Positions 1 to 8,175 of a DNA stretch of 43,677 nt are shown in pieces. The position numbers and the translations under genes were made by a program. Position 1 is the first letter of the stretch. Every line of letters starts with the position of its first letter. Under the pieces are notes generated by a model. That model was not told the origin of the DNA and did no database searches. It saw nothing but the letters and a program-made list of their open reading frames with translations. Source of the stretch: Bacillota bacterium (GTDB lineage Bacteria; Bacillota; Clostridia; Lachnospirales; Lachnospiraceae); NCBI GenBank assembly GCA_023420935.1, contig JAEZUR010000035.1, positions 1-43,677 on the forward strand. Direction: 5' to 3'.

Positions 1-19
1 TTTTCTCTCCTAAAGTCAT
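1..19 (-). CDS. Start of a leftward gene, possible XRE-family regulator (partial)
   Basis: Only six codons (MTLGEK) lie inside the window, read leftward from an ATG at 17-19. A strong ribosome site (GGAGG, 26-30) lies seven bases upstream, so this is very likely a true start. MTLGEK is a common opening of XRE-family helix-turn-helix regulators, but six residues cannot prove the family. A 6-3-6 inverted repeat (GCAACT-gta-AGTTGC, 95-109) lies upstream and could be an operator for such a regulator; that is inference. Confidence 0.5.
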
Positions 20-131
20 AATATTCCTCCTTTATTCATGACTTCATTATAATAAACTCATACTTTATTACTACCAATTTAGCATGGAACTATCGCAACT
101 GTAAGTTGCATAATTGGATATGATATAAATC

Positions 132-159
132 TTGCGCGAAAACGTAATTATAGTATAAT
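132..159 (+). promoter_or_regulatory. Sigma-A type promoter of the secreted-protein gene
   Basis: TTGCGC (132-137) and a perfect TATAAT (154-159) are separated by 16 bases. The gene start follows about 70 bases downstream with its ribosome site AAAGGAG at 219-225. Confidence 0.55.
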
Positions 160-231
160 AAAATATAGAAAATAAAACCAGTTAATTCCAAACAAAGTTT
201 TGATACTATCAGAAAATAAAGGAGATTATAT

Positions 232-1173
232 ATGTTAAAACCTTTACAAGCTCTACTAGTAACAATTAGTATGGCAACGTTAATAACTACTAATAGCCAA
301 GTCCTTCATGTTAACAATATGTCGTTACCAAATTCAATTGCTTCCGCGTCTAAGGAAAACTCATCTGTAAAATACTTATCGGAAGCCGATAAATCCGCAG
401 ATTTGCTGAGTCAAATTTATCAAAAGAAAAAATTATATACAACCTATAATGTAGATATTATAAGAAGTGATTTTGACGGAAATGATTTGGAAGAATTCTT
501 TTTTGTATTTACAGAAAAAGACACAACAAAAAAAGATCGATTAGATTACTGTGCTGAAATATGGTTTGGCAATGAACTAGGTGTTAGAAAAATTGTAGAA
601 TGGAATTATATTTTCCCTGATACTTATGGATGCTTAAAGCTTGCAGGAAAAACATACTTTCGTTATGATTACGCCTATCCCAATGAGAGTCGTACCGTAT
701 TATTAAGTGTACAAAATGGTAAATGCGTAAAAAGTTTTGTTGCTAAAGGTGGAGCAAATTTTAGTGACGATAATACCTTCACAGTTACACATTCAACCTA
801 CGACATGTTGTATGAAAAGTCATATGATTACTATTGCGGCCACACATGGAAAGATTATTATTTCTATGCTGATGATCAGGGATTTCATGAATATGAAGCT
901 AAAAAAATTAGTAAAAAAACATTTCAAAAATATAGCAATGGTGACAACATATTAACAGAAATCAAGAAAATATACCAAGCTAAGGGTACTATCGTTTCAT
1001 TTAAGTTTTTAAAACGTACCAATGGACTCATCCATATAAATATAAGCTGTGATACAAAAAACTCCATTTATTACTACTTTAAAACATACAAAATTCCAAC
1101 AGATAACTCCCTAAAACTAATAGAATCAGGTGAGGGCAATTACTTAACTAAATTAGATGGTGATTTAAAATAA
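232..1173 (+). CDS. Secreted protein of unknown function
   Basis: This 313-residue protein opens with a hydrophobic segment (about residues 5-22, LQALLVTISMATLITTNSQV) typical of a signal peptide, with a poorly defined cleavage region near residues 22-40. The rest is polar, rich in Lys, Tyr and Asp, with no further membrane segment and no cell-wall sorting signal, so it is probably released or loosely attached. I recognise no domain. Residues about 60-300 alternate short acidic and aromatic stretches, as in extracellular beta-rich proteins. AAAGGAG precedes the ATG at good spacing, with a clear promoter further up. The gene is single, convergent with the thiamine operon and ends in its own terminator. 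Function unknown. Confidence 0.8.
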   Translation: MLKPLQALLVTISMATLITTNSQVLHVNNMSLPNSIASASKENSSVKYLSEADKSADLLSQIYQKKKLYTTYNVDIIRSDFDGNDLEEFFFVFTEKDTTKKDRLDYCAEIWFGNELGVRKIVEWNYIFPDTYGCLKLAGKTYFRYDYAYPNESRTVLLSVQNGKCVKSFVAKGGANFSDDNTFTVTHSTYDMLYEKSYDYYCGHTWKDYYFYADDQGFHEYEAKKISKKTFQKYSNGDNILTEIKKIYQAKGTIVSFKFLKRTNGLIHINISCDTKNSIYYYFKTYKIPTDNSLKLIESGEGNYLTKLDGDLK

Positions 1174-1180
1174 CGTAAAG

Positions 1181-1221
1181 AAACTACATGAAGTGATACA
1201 TTCTCCATGTAGTTTTTTATT
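1181..1221 (+). terminator. Rho-independent terminator after the secreted-protein gene
   Basis: AACTACATG (1182-1190) pairs with CATGTAGTT (1206-1214), followed by a T-rich run. It begins eight bases after the stop codon. Confidence 0.75.
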
Positions 1222-1313
1222 ACTTCCCTATTATTTCTCATTATCTTATAATGCTCTGTGTTTATTGAACCCTTATGATAACAGGGTCAATAGCCCTTTG
1301 AAAAACCTTGAAT

Positions 1314-1512
1314 TGTCAATTTGCACTTCACAACCTCTACTTAAGTGATACACAATATAATTTGATAAGCAACTGTTATGAAGTCGTTGGTACTTAGGTT
1401 CTGTACTTTAGAACCTTACGTACCGCTACGAACTTCATCCAAGCGAGAGCGTGTTGCGAATCAAATTATATTGCGTATCACTTCATGAAAACATAGTCTG
1501 TGCAAATTGACA
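1314..1512. repeat. Long hairpin repeat, copy 1 (about 199 bp)
   Basis: The element is bounded by 13-bp terminal inverted repeats TGTCAATTTGCAC (1314-1326) and GTGCAAATTGACA (1500-1512). Inside, AAGTGATAC (1343-1351) faces GTATCACTT (1475-1483), and an arm of about 15 bp next to it pairs with its complement before 1475. The central 90 bp fold further and nearly match copy 2 at 14857-15060 in opposite orientation. It lies between the 3' ends of two convergent genes. No coding capacity is seen. No clear target-site duplication is visible. The rest of the gap 1174-1556 holds only the terminator above. Confidence 0.85.
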
Positions 1513-1556
1513 CTACTCATAATTTTTTTCAAATACGCTTTTAATAACCTACTAAT

Positions 1557-2186
1557 TTATAGATTTTCTGCTAATTCAACCATTTCTTTCGCCGCTTCTT
1601 TTATATTCTTCTGAGCAATAATAGCCGAAACTACAGCCACCCCATCTATGCCCGTGCCATATAAGTTCTTAATGGTTTCTTTATTAATTCCCCCAATCGC
1701 GACAATTGGAATACTTACTTCATTTCGTATTTCTACAAGGGTATCCACAGTGACTGCTCTTGTATTCGTCTTGGTGGAAGTCGCATTCATAGCTCCCACA
1801 CCGATATAATCTGCTCCATCATCCATGGCCTTCTTTGCCTCTGCCACATTTGCAGTTGATACTCCTAGAATCTTATCCGTTCCAAGTAATTTTCTAACTA
1901 CCGCTGCATTTAGATCACTTTGACCAACATGCACTCCATCTGCATCCACAGCAAGTGCGATATCTACTCTATCGTTTATAATCAAGGGAACTCCATATCG
2001 ATTCGTAATTTCTTTTACCCGTAAAGCTATCTCATAAAAGTCATTCGAACTTACATCTTTTTCACGAAGCTGAATGACGCTACATCCTCCTTGAATCGCT
2101 GATTCTACTGCCTCTTCCAAGCTATCAGTAGACATAAGATGACGATCTGTACAAAGATATAGCCTATAATTTATGTATTTCTTCAT
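1557..2186 (-). CDS. thiE: Thiamine-phosphate synthase ThiE
   Basis: ThiE joins HMP pyrophosphate to HET phosphate to give thiamine monophosphate in the cytoplasm. The 209-residue TIM-barrel shows the family motifs: VIQLREKD near residue 37-44, LIINDRVDIA with ADGVHVGQSDL near 70-92, GAMNATSTK near 133-141 (the phosphate/pyrophosphate loop, usually xxxTxTK) and AIGGI near 163. I chose the ATG at 2186, which has GAGGG nine bases upstream; an in-frame TTG at 2201 is the alternative. It is the last gene of thiD-thiC-thiE and follows thiC by 16 bases. Regulation is through the upstream TPP riboswitch. No thiG, thiH or thiM is present, so the thiazole part must come from elsewhere. Confidence 0.93.
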   Translation of the reverse strand: MKKYINYRLYLCTDRHLMSTDSLEEAVESAIQGGCSVIQLREKDVSSNDFYEIALRVKEITNRYGVPLIINDRVDIALAVDADGVHVGQSDLNAAVVRKLLGTDKILGVSTANVAEAKKAMDDGADYIGVGAMNATSTKTNTRAVTVDTLVEIRNEVSIPIVAIGGINKETIKNLYGTGIDGVAVVSAIIAQKNIKEAAKEMVELAENL

Positions 2187-2202
2187 GATTTCTGCCCTCA
2201 AC

Positions 2203-3516
2203 TTATTGCTCTGAACAGAAAGTTACTGTTTCCCCTTCTAATATCATATTGGTTGTTCGAACAGCACACATTTTACCACACATAGAACAGGAATGTTTGT
2301 CTTCGGGAGGAGTACTCTCAAAGTATTCTCTTGCCTTATCACTATCTATTGCAATATCAAACATAGCTTCCCAATCTATCTTCTGTCTTGCATGAGCCAT
2401 TTTATTATCAATATCTATCGCACCTGGTATCCCCTTGGCTATATCTGCAGCATGAGCTGCAATCTTACTAGCCATGATACCTTCTTTTACATCATTTTTA
2501 TCTGGTAAACGAAGATGTTCTGCTGGAGTTACATAGCATAGAAAATCTGCACCACTAGCTGCTGCAATCGCACCACCAATTGCTGAAGTAATATGGTCGT
2601 AACCAGGAGCAATGTCTGTTACCAATGGTCCTAGTACATAAAAAGGAGCATTATGACAGAGACGTTTCTGTAAAATCATATTTGCTGCAATCTCGTTCAT
2701 CGCCATATGTCCAGGCCCTTCTACCATAACCTGAACATCTTTTTCCCATGCTCGTTTGGTCAAATGTCCAAGTTCAATTAACTCGCCAATCTGTCCAGCA
2801 TCGGTACTATCTGCTAAACATCCAGGACGTAGCGCATCCCCTAAACTAATTGTCACATCATACTCTCTTAGAATTTCTAATACTTCATCATAAAACTCAA
2901 AAAATGGATTTTCATTTCCGGTCATACTCATCCAGGCAAATAGTAAAGAACCACCTCTGGATACAATATTCATCTTCCTGCCTTCACGCTTGAATGCGTC
3001 CACTGCACGACGATTGATTCCCGCATGAATGGTCATAAAATCAACACCCTCTATGGCATGTGCTTCCACTACTTTCAAGAAATCTTTTGCTGTAATCTCA
3101 AGTAAGTCCTTTTCAAGATAACCAATCGCATCATACATTGGAACAGTTCCTATCATGGCAGGAGATTTGGCTATTAACTCTTTACGAAATGTATTGGTTT
3201 TGCCATAATTACTAAGATCCATAATTGCCTCAGCACCGTATTTAAGAGCCAATTCCACTTTATCCATCTCAAGCTGATAATCTTTACAATCTCCGGAAAT
3301 ACCTAGATTAACATTAATTTTAGTTCGAAGACCAGTACCAATTCCTTCTGCTGAAAGGGAGCTATGATTTCTGTTAGCAGGTATGGCTACCGTACCACAG
3401 GCTACCAAGTCCATTAATTTTTGAACTTCCATTCTTTCTTTATTAGCCACTGTTTCCATTTCTGGTGTGATAATACCTTTTTTTGCTGCTTCCATTTGGG
3501 TCTTGTAATTTCTCAT
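2203..3516 (-). CDS. thiC: Phosphomethylpyrimidine synthase ThiC
   Basis: ThiC is the radical-SAM-like enzyme that rearranges aminoimidazole ribotide into HMP phosphate. The 437-residue protein is the short form. It contains MDLSNYGKT near 100, the long conserved block with TIHAG, EGVDF and SRGGS in the middle, EGPGHMAMNEI near 265, VTPAEHLRLP near 330 and a C-terminal iron-sulphur site CSMCGKMC. That site is written Cys-x2-Cys-x3-Cys, one residue tighter than the Cys-x2-Cys-x4-Cys of the long proteobacterial form. The ATG at 3516 follows the thiD stop by one base and has GAGG inside the thiD end, so translation is probably coupled; a GTG at 3531 is the alternative. Confidence 0.95.
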   Translation of the reverse strand: MRNYKTQMEAAKKGIITPEMETVANKERMEVQKLMDLVACGTVAIPANRNHSSLSAEGIGTGLRTKINVNLGISGDCKDYQLEMDKVELALKYGAEAIMDLSNYGKTNTFRKELIAKSPAMIGTVPMYDAIGYLEKDLLEITAKDFLKVVEAHAIEGVDFMTIHAGINRRAVDAFKREGRKMNIVSRGGSLLFAWMSMTGNENPFFEFYDEVLEILREYDVTISLGDALRPGCLADSTDAGQIGELIELGHLTKRAWEKDVQVMVEGPGHMAMNEIAANMILQKRLCHNAPFYVLGPLVTDIAPGYDHITSAIGGAIAAASGADFLCYVTPAEHLRLPDKNDVKEGIMASKIAAHAADIAKGIPGAIDIDNKMAHARQKIDWEAMFDIAIDSDKAREYFESTPPEDKHSCSMCGKMCAVRTTNMILEGETVTFCSEQ

Positions 3517-3517
3517 C

Positions 3518-4318
3518 TTATTTTTCCTCACATTCTATATTATAGTTATAAAAATGATTCGTTGGTCCATTCCCTCTCCCAATGGATAGAGAATATTTAA
3601 TTGCATTGGTTACATATTCTTTAGCTAATTTAACTGCCTCCTCTATGGTTTCCCCTTTTGCCAGGTTAGCAGTGATTGCCGATGATAAGGTACATCCTGT
3701 TCCATGGGTATTCTTTGTATGTATTCTTGGATGACTATAGGTTCTAAACTCACTACCGTTGAATAAAAGATCCACCGGATCTCCCTCCAAGTGCCCTCCT
3801 TTGATTAAGACATTTTTAGCTCCCATTAGATGAATCTCCTTAGCAGCATATTTCATCTCTTCTTGATTTTTTATACGACGTCCTATTATGATTTCTGCCT
3901 CAGGAACATTAGGAGTTAACAAATAAGTTAATGGTATAATCTCCCCAATTAAGGTTTGAAGTGCTTCTGGCTCCATCAGTGCACAACCATCCTTTGCCGT
4001 CATAACCGGATCAAATACTATTATCTTAGGATGATATTCTTTCAACTTCCCAGCCACCGTGTTCATAGTTTCAACATTGGACAGCATCCCTACCTTAACA
4101 CCATGCACATCAATATCCTCAAAAATAGCATCCATCTGATTCTCAATCATAGAGCGACTAACATCCTGCACAGAAATCACACGGCTAGTATTCTCAGCAA
4201 CAATAGCAACAATCACACTCATACCAAAACACCCATTCGCAGAAAACGTCTTAATATCTGCCTGAATCCCAGCCCCACCACTACAATCCGAACCAGCAAT
4301 CGATAAACAAGTCCTCAT
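3518..4318 (-). CDS. thiD: Hydroxymethylpyrimidine/phosphomethylpyrimidine kinase ThiD
   Basis: ThiD phosphorylates HMP and then HMP phosphate to the pyrophosphate used by ThiE. The 266-residue ribokinase-fold protein begins with SIAGSDCSGGAGIQADIKTF (residues 6-25), the classic substrate loop, carries FDPVM near 102, TPNVPEAE near 134 and KGGH near 170, and ends its ATP site with HGTGCTLSSAI near 207, where the Asp/Cys anion-hole region lies. The ATG at 4318 is preceded by AGGAG; an upstream in-frame GTG at 4333 overlaps that ribosome site and is less likely. It is the first gene after the TPP riboswitch, 300 bases downstream of its terminator. Confidence 0.94.
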   Translation of the reverse strand: MRTCLSIAGSDCSGGAGIQADIKTFSANGCFGMSVIVAIVAENTSRVISVQDVSRSMIENQMDAIFEDIDVHGVKVGMLSNVETMNTVAGKLKEYHPKIIVFDPVMTAKDGCALMEPEALQTLIGEIIPLTYLLTPNVPEAEIIIGRRIKNQEEMKYAAKEIHLMGAKNVLIKGGHLEGDPVDLLFNGSEFRTYSHPRIHTKNTHGTGCTLSSAITANLAKGETIEEAVKLAKEYVTNAIKYSLSIGRGNGPTNHFYNYNIECEEK

Positions 4319-4454
4319 ATCTCTCCTCTCCACTTACACCCTGACCCTAACCTGATTTCTTAACTGATCTCTTACCTACTCAACCAACCTCATGTTCTAC
4401 ACTGCTGCTCACTAATTTTACAATCATACAAATGTTCAACACTCTTTTCATCAT

Positions 4455-4600
4455 TCCTGCCCCCTCCCTTTTAGGGAGGGCAAAATCCAATAAAGTAAAT
4501 GATTTACCATCTGCACCAAATAACTCTGTAGCGGAAGCTAAGCGTAGCGTTGTAGCGAAAGATTTATTTGGTGCAGATGGTAAATTCCACAACCTTACTA
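4455..4600. repeat. Palindromic repeat inserted in the thi operon leader
   Basis: Two perfectly complementary 21-bp arms (4502-4522 and 4565-4585) enclose a 42-bp core, giving a very stable hairpin in either strand. A separate small palindrome (CCCTCCC-ttttagg-GAGGG type) lies at 4460-4480. Both strands are open in one frame through the arms, giving two look-alike short reading frames that I judge artefactual. The core contains AAGCG, GTTG and GCGAA in the order seen in the hairpin repeats at 1314 and 14857, so it may be a shorter relative. It lies between the riboswitch terminator and thiD; its exact ends are unclear. Confidence 0.65.
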
Positions 4601-4614
4601 ATTTCGCACACACT

Positions 4615-4643
4615 AAAAAGGGAGCGCCCTAAAAGGCACTCCC
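4615..4643 (-). terminator. Terminator of the TPP riboswitch (expression platform)
   Basis: Read leftward, GGGAGTGCC (4643-4635) pairs with GGCGCTCCC (4628-4620, one G-U pair) around a six-base loop and is followed by five T (4619-4615). It lies just downstream of the TPP aptamer, so thiamine pyrophosphate probably stops transcription here before thiD. Confidence 0.85.
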
Positions 4644-4654
4644 TGTCATATCAC

Positions 4655-4748
4655 AATCAGTAGCTCCCTTCGTTGGCATTATCCAAATCAGGTTTAAGGG
4701 TCGAAGTTGATTACTTCCTCTCAGCCTGCTACACAAGCTCCCCTGACA
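4655..4748 (-). promoter_or_regulatory. TPP riboswitch (THI box)
   Basis: Read leftward, the conserved elements of the thiamine pyrophosphate aptamer are all present: GGGGAGCTTG at the 5' side, CTGAGAGG (4724-4717), the GACCCTTAAACCTGAT stretch (about 4702-4687), GGATAATGCCA (about 4684-4674) and GAAGGGAGCTA closing P1. It begins about 16 bases after the predicted start of transcription. Together with the following terminator it makes a transcription-attenuating riboswitch that lowers thiDCE expression when thiamine is plentiful. Confidence 0.95.
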
Positions 4749-4768
4749 TAAGTATTTAATTTTGATTC

Positions 4769-4797
4769 AGATTAGCATACTTTTTTGTGAAAGTCAA
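4769..4797 (-). promoter_or_regulatory. Promoter of the thiDCE operon
   Basis: Read leftward, TTGACT (4797-4792) and TAATCT (4774-4769) are exactly 17 bases apart. Transcription would start near 4762, just ahead of the TPP aptamer. Confidence 0.75.
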
Positions 4798-4943
4798 GTT
4801 TCGTATGAAATGAAATTACCAACTTCATTGTTCAGAAATCTTACTGTCACTAAATCAATTTAAAATATTCATACCAAATGGTTATTTTATCCTTATTTCT
4901 GTCCGATATTTTATATGTGTAAAAGAAAGCCTAAGGTGAGAAT

Positions 4944-5453
4944 ATGATTATAGATATTGATATAAAAATAGCAGATAGTGATGGTAAGTTGTTGCACCGT
5001 CTTGAAAAACGTATTGATAAGTTTGATTTCTCTAATGAGAATCTTAATTTTAATCTTGATATGGGAAAAAGTTTTGAGAACTTTTTATCAGAATATATGT
5101 CTTATAGTGGTCGAGTCATTCGCGAAAGATTAATTCAAAATCTTAGGACTTCACTCACTGATAACCAGTTTAAAACAAAACTCATGAATCAAGAGGCAGA
5201 GCGTGAAGTGGAGTATAGAATATCCGTTGGCGCAAGCAACGTATTTATTGGAAAATTTCCTTTTCATGATCTTACACCTGTTAAAATCAAAGACAACACA
5301 CTTAATACCACAGAATATGATAACGCAGAAGAAGATACAGATTGGGATATCACTAGTACCATGTCCAAAGCTATAGAGAAATATGAGGCCAACTTCTATC
5401 AGATTAATCAGGAAAATGAGCCTTTTAATCCAGTAATGGGGTTGGATGCTTAA
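4944..5453 (+). CDS. Unknown cytoplasmic protein
   Basis: The 169-residue protein has no signal peptide and no membrane segment. It is acidic, with charged, probably helical stretches (residues about 15-60 and 75-95), a short more hydrophobic stretch near 95-110 (ISVGASNVFIGKFPFHDL) and an acidic linker (NAEEDTDWD) near 125-135. I do not recognise the family. AAGGTGAG lies ahead of the ATG. It stands alone, divergent from the thiamine operon and convergent with the LacI regulator gene. Its stop codon lies in the centre of a perfect 28-bp palindrome. Codon use looks like that of the neighbours, so I take it as a real gene. Confidence 0.7.
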   Translation: MIIDIDIKIADSDGKLLHRLEKRIDKFDFSNENLNFNLDMGKSFENFLSEYMSYSGRVIRERLIQNLRTSLTDNQFKTKLMNQEAEREVEYRISVGASNVFIGKFPFHDLTPVKIKDNTLNTTEYDNAEEDTDWDITSTMSKAIEKYEANFYQINQENEPFNPVMGLDA

Positions 5454-5465
5454 GCATCCAACCCC
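5438..5465. terminator. Perfect 28-bp palindrome spanning the stop codon
   Basis: GGGGTTGGATGC, TTAA, GCATCCAACCCC form a perfect hairpin whose four-base loop contains the TAA stop of the unknown gene (5451-5453). There is no T run directly after it on either strand. A second stem, TAGAAAG (5481-5487) with CTTTCTA (5501-5507), follows before the LacI gene end. The pair probably ends transcription from both sides or protects the 3' end. Confidence 0.5.
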
Positions 5466-5525
5466 AACTATTCACGCCGATAGAAAGTTCGCCAAGCGTG
5501 CTTTCTAGTTTATATAAATAACTAA

Positions 5526-6557
5526 TTAAAGTTTTTTTGTTGATTGTCCTATGATCAATTCACCGTCAAAAGTTTTATGTTCTTTTTTCAGTTTTTCGTT
5601 AATGATATCAAATAAAATTCGAATTGTCTCATGTGCCATTTCTTCTACTGGTTGGCGAATAGTTGTGATGGATGGTTGGTAGTAAGAAGTTATATCAAGA
5701 CCGTCATAACCAGCTATGGAATAATCATCTGGTACTTTTTTTCCCATATCAAACACTGCTTTACAAGCACCTACTGCCATACTATCAGAGATTGCATAGA
5801 TCGCAGTAAAATCCTCATTTGACTCGATCAATTCTTTGGTTATCTCGTATCCATATTTCATGGAGAAAGTTTCAATCGTATCATCCTGTCCACGACGAAT
5901 TAAATTCTTGTTCACTGCTATTTTTCTATCTTCTAACGCCTTTAAATAACCAGATAGTCGTAACTTACCAATACTTTCATCTTCTTGGGGTGCAGCTAAA
6001 ATGGCAATCTTCTTATGTCCGTTTTCACATAAATAGTCGACAATTTTATAACTTTCTTTAAAATCATCCACAGTAACAGAAGAATAATACTCTAGATCTA
6101 TTTTTCCAGAAACACCACCAGTACTAAGTACAAATGGTACATTGAGCTGTTTTAATTTTTCAATGGAATAAGTGAAAAAACCTCCAAGAAAGACAATACC
6201 CTTAAGGCGTTTTTCTTTCACTAACTGAAGCGCAACATCAACTTCGTTCTGATGTTCTTCAACACGATGTAGTATAAACGAATATTTTTGATTTTGTATC
6301 TCTGTTTCGAATACCTTTAACATATTGCTGAAAAATGGGTTACTGATACCTTTAATCAGAACTGCAATCGTATTCGATTCTGATCTTTTTAAATTCCTAG
6401 CACTATTATTTGGAATATAATTATACTCTTTGATTGCCTGCAAAATCTTAGATTTTGTCTCATCATTAATATCAGGATGGTTGTTAATCGCTCTAGAAAC
6501 AGTACTGACACCAACACCACATTTTTTTGCAATATCTTTAATCGTTATTGAATCCAT
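5526..6557 (-). CDS. LacI-family transcriptional regulator of the maltodextrin block
   Basis: The N-terminal helix-turn-helix (residues 4-50) reads TIKDIAKKCGVGVSTVSRAI, with the hinge-helix region ending in SARNLKRSES; the LacI signature is complete. Residues 60-330 form a periplasmic-binding-like effector domain (IAVLIKG, KGIVFLGG, IYAISDSMAVGA, SIAGYDGLDI). Length 343 is usual. The start at 6557 is the only one that begins right before the domain and it has AAGGAAGA upstream; a longer frame to 6596 would add 13 residues. It ends the block of sugar ABC transporter and malQ genes. It probably binds a malto-oligosaccharide and acts on the repeats at 11559-11618; that link is inference. Confidence 0.9.
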   Translation of the reverse strand: MDSITIKDIAKKCGVGVSTVSRAINNHPDINDETKSKILQAIKEYNYIPNNSARNLKRSESNTIAVLIKGISNPFFSNMLKVFETEIQNQKYSFILHRVEEHQNEVDVALQLVKEKRLKGIVFLGGFFTYSIEKLKQLNVPFVLSTGGVSGKIDLEYYSSVTVDDFKESYKIVDYLCENGHKKIAILAAPQEDESIGKLRLSGYLKALEDRKIAVNKNLIRRGQDDTIETFSMKYGYEITKELIESNEDFTAIYAISDSMAVGACKAVFDMGKKVPDDYSIAGYDGLDITSYYQPSITTIRQPVEEMAHETIRILFDIINEKLKKEHKTFDGELIIGQSTKKL

Positions 6558-6668
6558 TTTTCTTCTTCCTTTGCATCTGACAATTCTACTTGTCACTACA
6601 TATAGTATATATGATAAATAAAAAATTACAAATGTTTTTTATACAATTAATGATCTTATTGCAAATGG

Positions 6669-8150
6669 TTATTTTCTTCCGTACAGCTTCGTTATACGAT
6701 GTATTCTTTGTATGAGATCAGAGGTAATATCCTCTTCACTAAGTCTCCACATCCAATTGTTCCCCAGTGTAGAAGGTGTATTAATGCGTGCTTCGGTGTC
6801 TAGACCAAGGTAATCTTGTATTGGTATAATACATAATTTAGAAACACTTTGATGTGCTAATCGTATAAAATCCCAGTGGATTTCTTTTAAGCTAGTATTC
6901 TCATTATTTAGATATGCCTTTGATAAGTCTTTATCCTGTTTATTAATACTATGATACCAACCAATTATAGTATCATTATCATGAGTTCCCGTATATACAA
7001 CACTATTTTTATCATAATTATGTGGTAGATAATCGCTCTCTTCTCTGGAGTCAAAAGCAAATTGAAGGACTTTCATACCAGGATATCCTGTTTGTTTTAA
7101 TAATTTACGTACACTATCTGTTAGATTCCCAAGATCCTCGGCAATAATATTTACATCACCCAATTGCTCTTTTACTTCTAAAAAGAATTCAAAACCAGGA
7201 CCTTGTTTCCACTCTCCATTTTCAGCAGTGGTATCCCCGTATGGTATGGAATAATATTCATCAAATCCTTTAAAATGATCCACTCTAAGTACATCATATA
7301 ACGTCAGACTATATTTAATGCGTTGTATCCACCAGCTAAACTTATGCTTCTTATGATACTCCCATTGATATAATGGATTACCCCAAAGCTGCCCTGTTGC
7401 TGAAAAAGCATCTGGAGGACATCCTGCTACTGCAATGGGAGTCTCATATTCATCAAATTGAAATAATTTCGGATTTGCCCAGGTATCCGCACTATCAAAT
7501 GCTACATAAATAGGAATATCACCGATAATCTGAATCCCATTATCGTTAGCATATTTCTTTAATTGATTCCATTGACATGTAAAAATATATTGTAAATATT
7601 GATAAAACCCAATAGTCTCCGCAAGCTCTTCTTGATACCTTTCTAGCGCAGCTGGTAGGCGAAGTTTAATATCCTCCTCCCACTCATTCCAACTAACGCC
7701 CTTAAATTTATCTTTTAATGCCATATATAATGCATAATCATCTAGCCAATAAGCGTTTTCATCCAAAAATTTTGTATAGCCTTTTTGGGCAACCACATTA
7801 CTTCTTTCATAGGCTATTTTTAATAGCTTAAATCTAGACTGATAGATTTTTCCATAGTCAATATATCTGTTATCTTTTCCAAAATCATAAGAATCGCATT
7901 CCTTTTTTGTTAGCAGACCTTCTTTTATAAAATAATCCAGGTCGATAAAATATGGATTACCAGCAAACGTGGAGAACGATTGATAAGGTGAATCTCCAAA
8001 ACTAGTAGGTCCAATGGGTAGTATCTGCCAATACTTTTGGCCAGCTTTCTTTAATATATCTATAAAATCGTATGCATTTTTCGAAAAACAACCTATTCCA
8101 TACTTAGATGGAAGACTTGCTATCGGTAAGAGTATTCCACTCGCTCTCAT
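6669..8150 (-). CDS. malQ: 4-alpha-glucanotransferase (amylomaltase) MalQ
   Basis: MalQ moves glucan segments between malto-oligosaccharides and releases glucose in the cytoplasm. The 493-residue GH77 protein has the standard start MRASGILLPIASLPSKYGIG, the GDIPIYVAFDSADTW block near 210, the nucleophile region LRVDHFKGF near 290, the acid/base region IAEDLGNLT near 340 and YTGTHDNDT near 390. All three catalytic acidic residues are where the family has them. AAGGAAG precedes the ATG. It lies 25 bases after the second permease gene and before the LacI gene, so import and cleavage of maltodextrins appear to be transcribed together. Confidence 0.95.
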   Translation of the reverse strand: MRASGILLPIASLPSKYGIGCFSKNAYDFIDILKKAGQKYWQILPIGPTSFGDSPYQSFSTFAGNPYFIDLDYFIKEGLLTKKECDSYDFGKDNRYIDYGKIYQSRFKLLKIAYERSNVVAQKGYTKFLDENAYWLDDYALYMALKDKFKGVSWNEWEEDIKLRLPAALERYQEELAETIGFYQYLQYIFTCQWNQLKKYANDNGIQIIGDIPIYVAFDSADTWANPKLFQFDEYETPIAVAGCPPDAFSATGQLWGNPLYQWEYHKKHKFSWWIQRIKYSLTLYDVLRVDHFKGFDEYYSIPYGDTTAENGEWKQGPGFEFFLEVKEQLGDVNIIAEDLGNLTDSVRKLLKQTGYPGMKVLQFAFDSREESDYLPHNYDKNSVVYTGTHDNDTIIGWYHSINKQDKDLSKAYLNNENTSLKEIHWDFIRLAHQSVSKLCIIPIQDYLGLDTEARINTPSTLGNNWMWRLSEEDITSDLIQRIHRITKLYGRK

Positions 8151-8175
8151 TTTGTCACTTCCTTATTCTTTCTCA

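Noticed and set aside
4380..4632. Two overlapping short frames, one on each strand, with similar protein text
   Set aside because: They arise from the two arms of the palindromic repeat, which read alike on both strands; no ribosome site or domain supports them.
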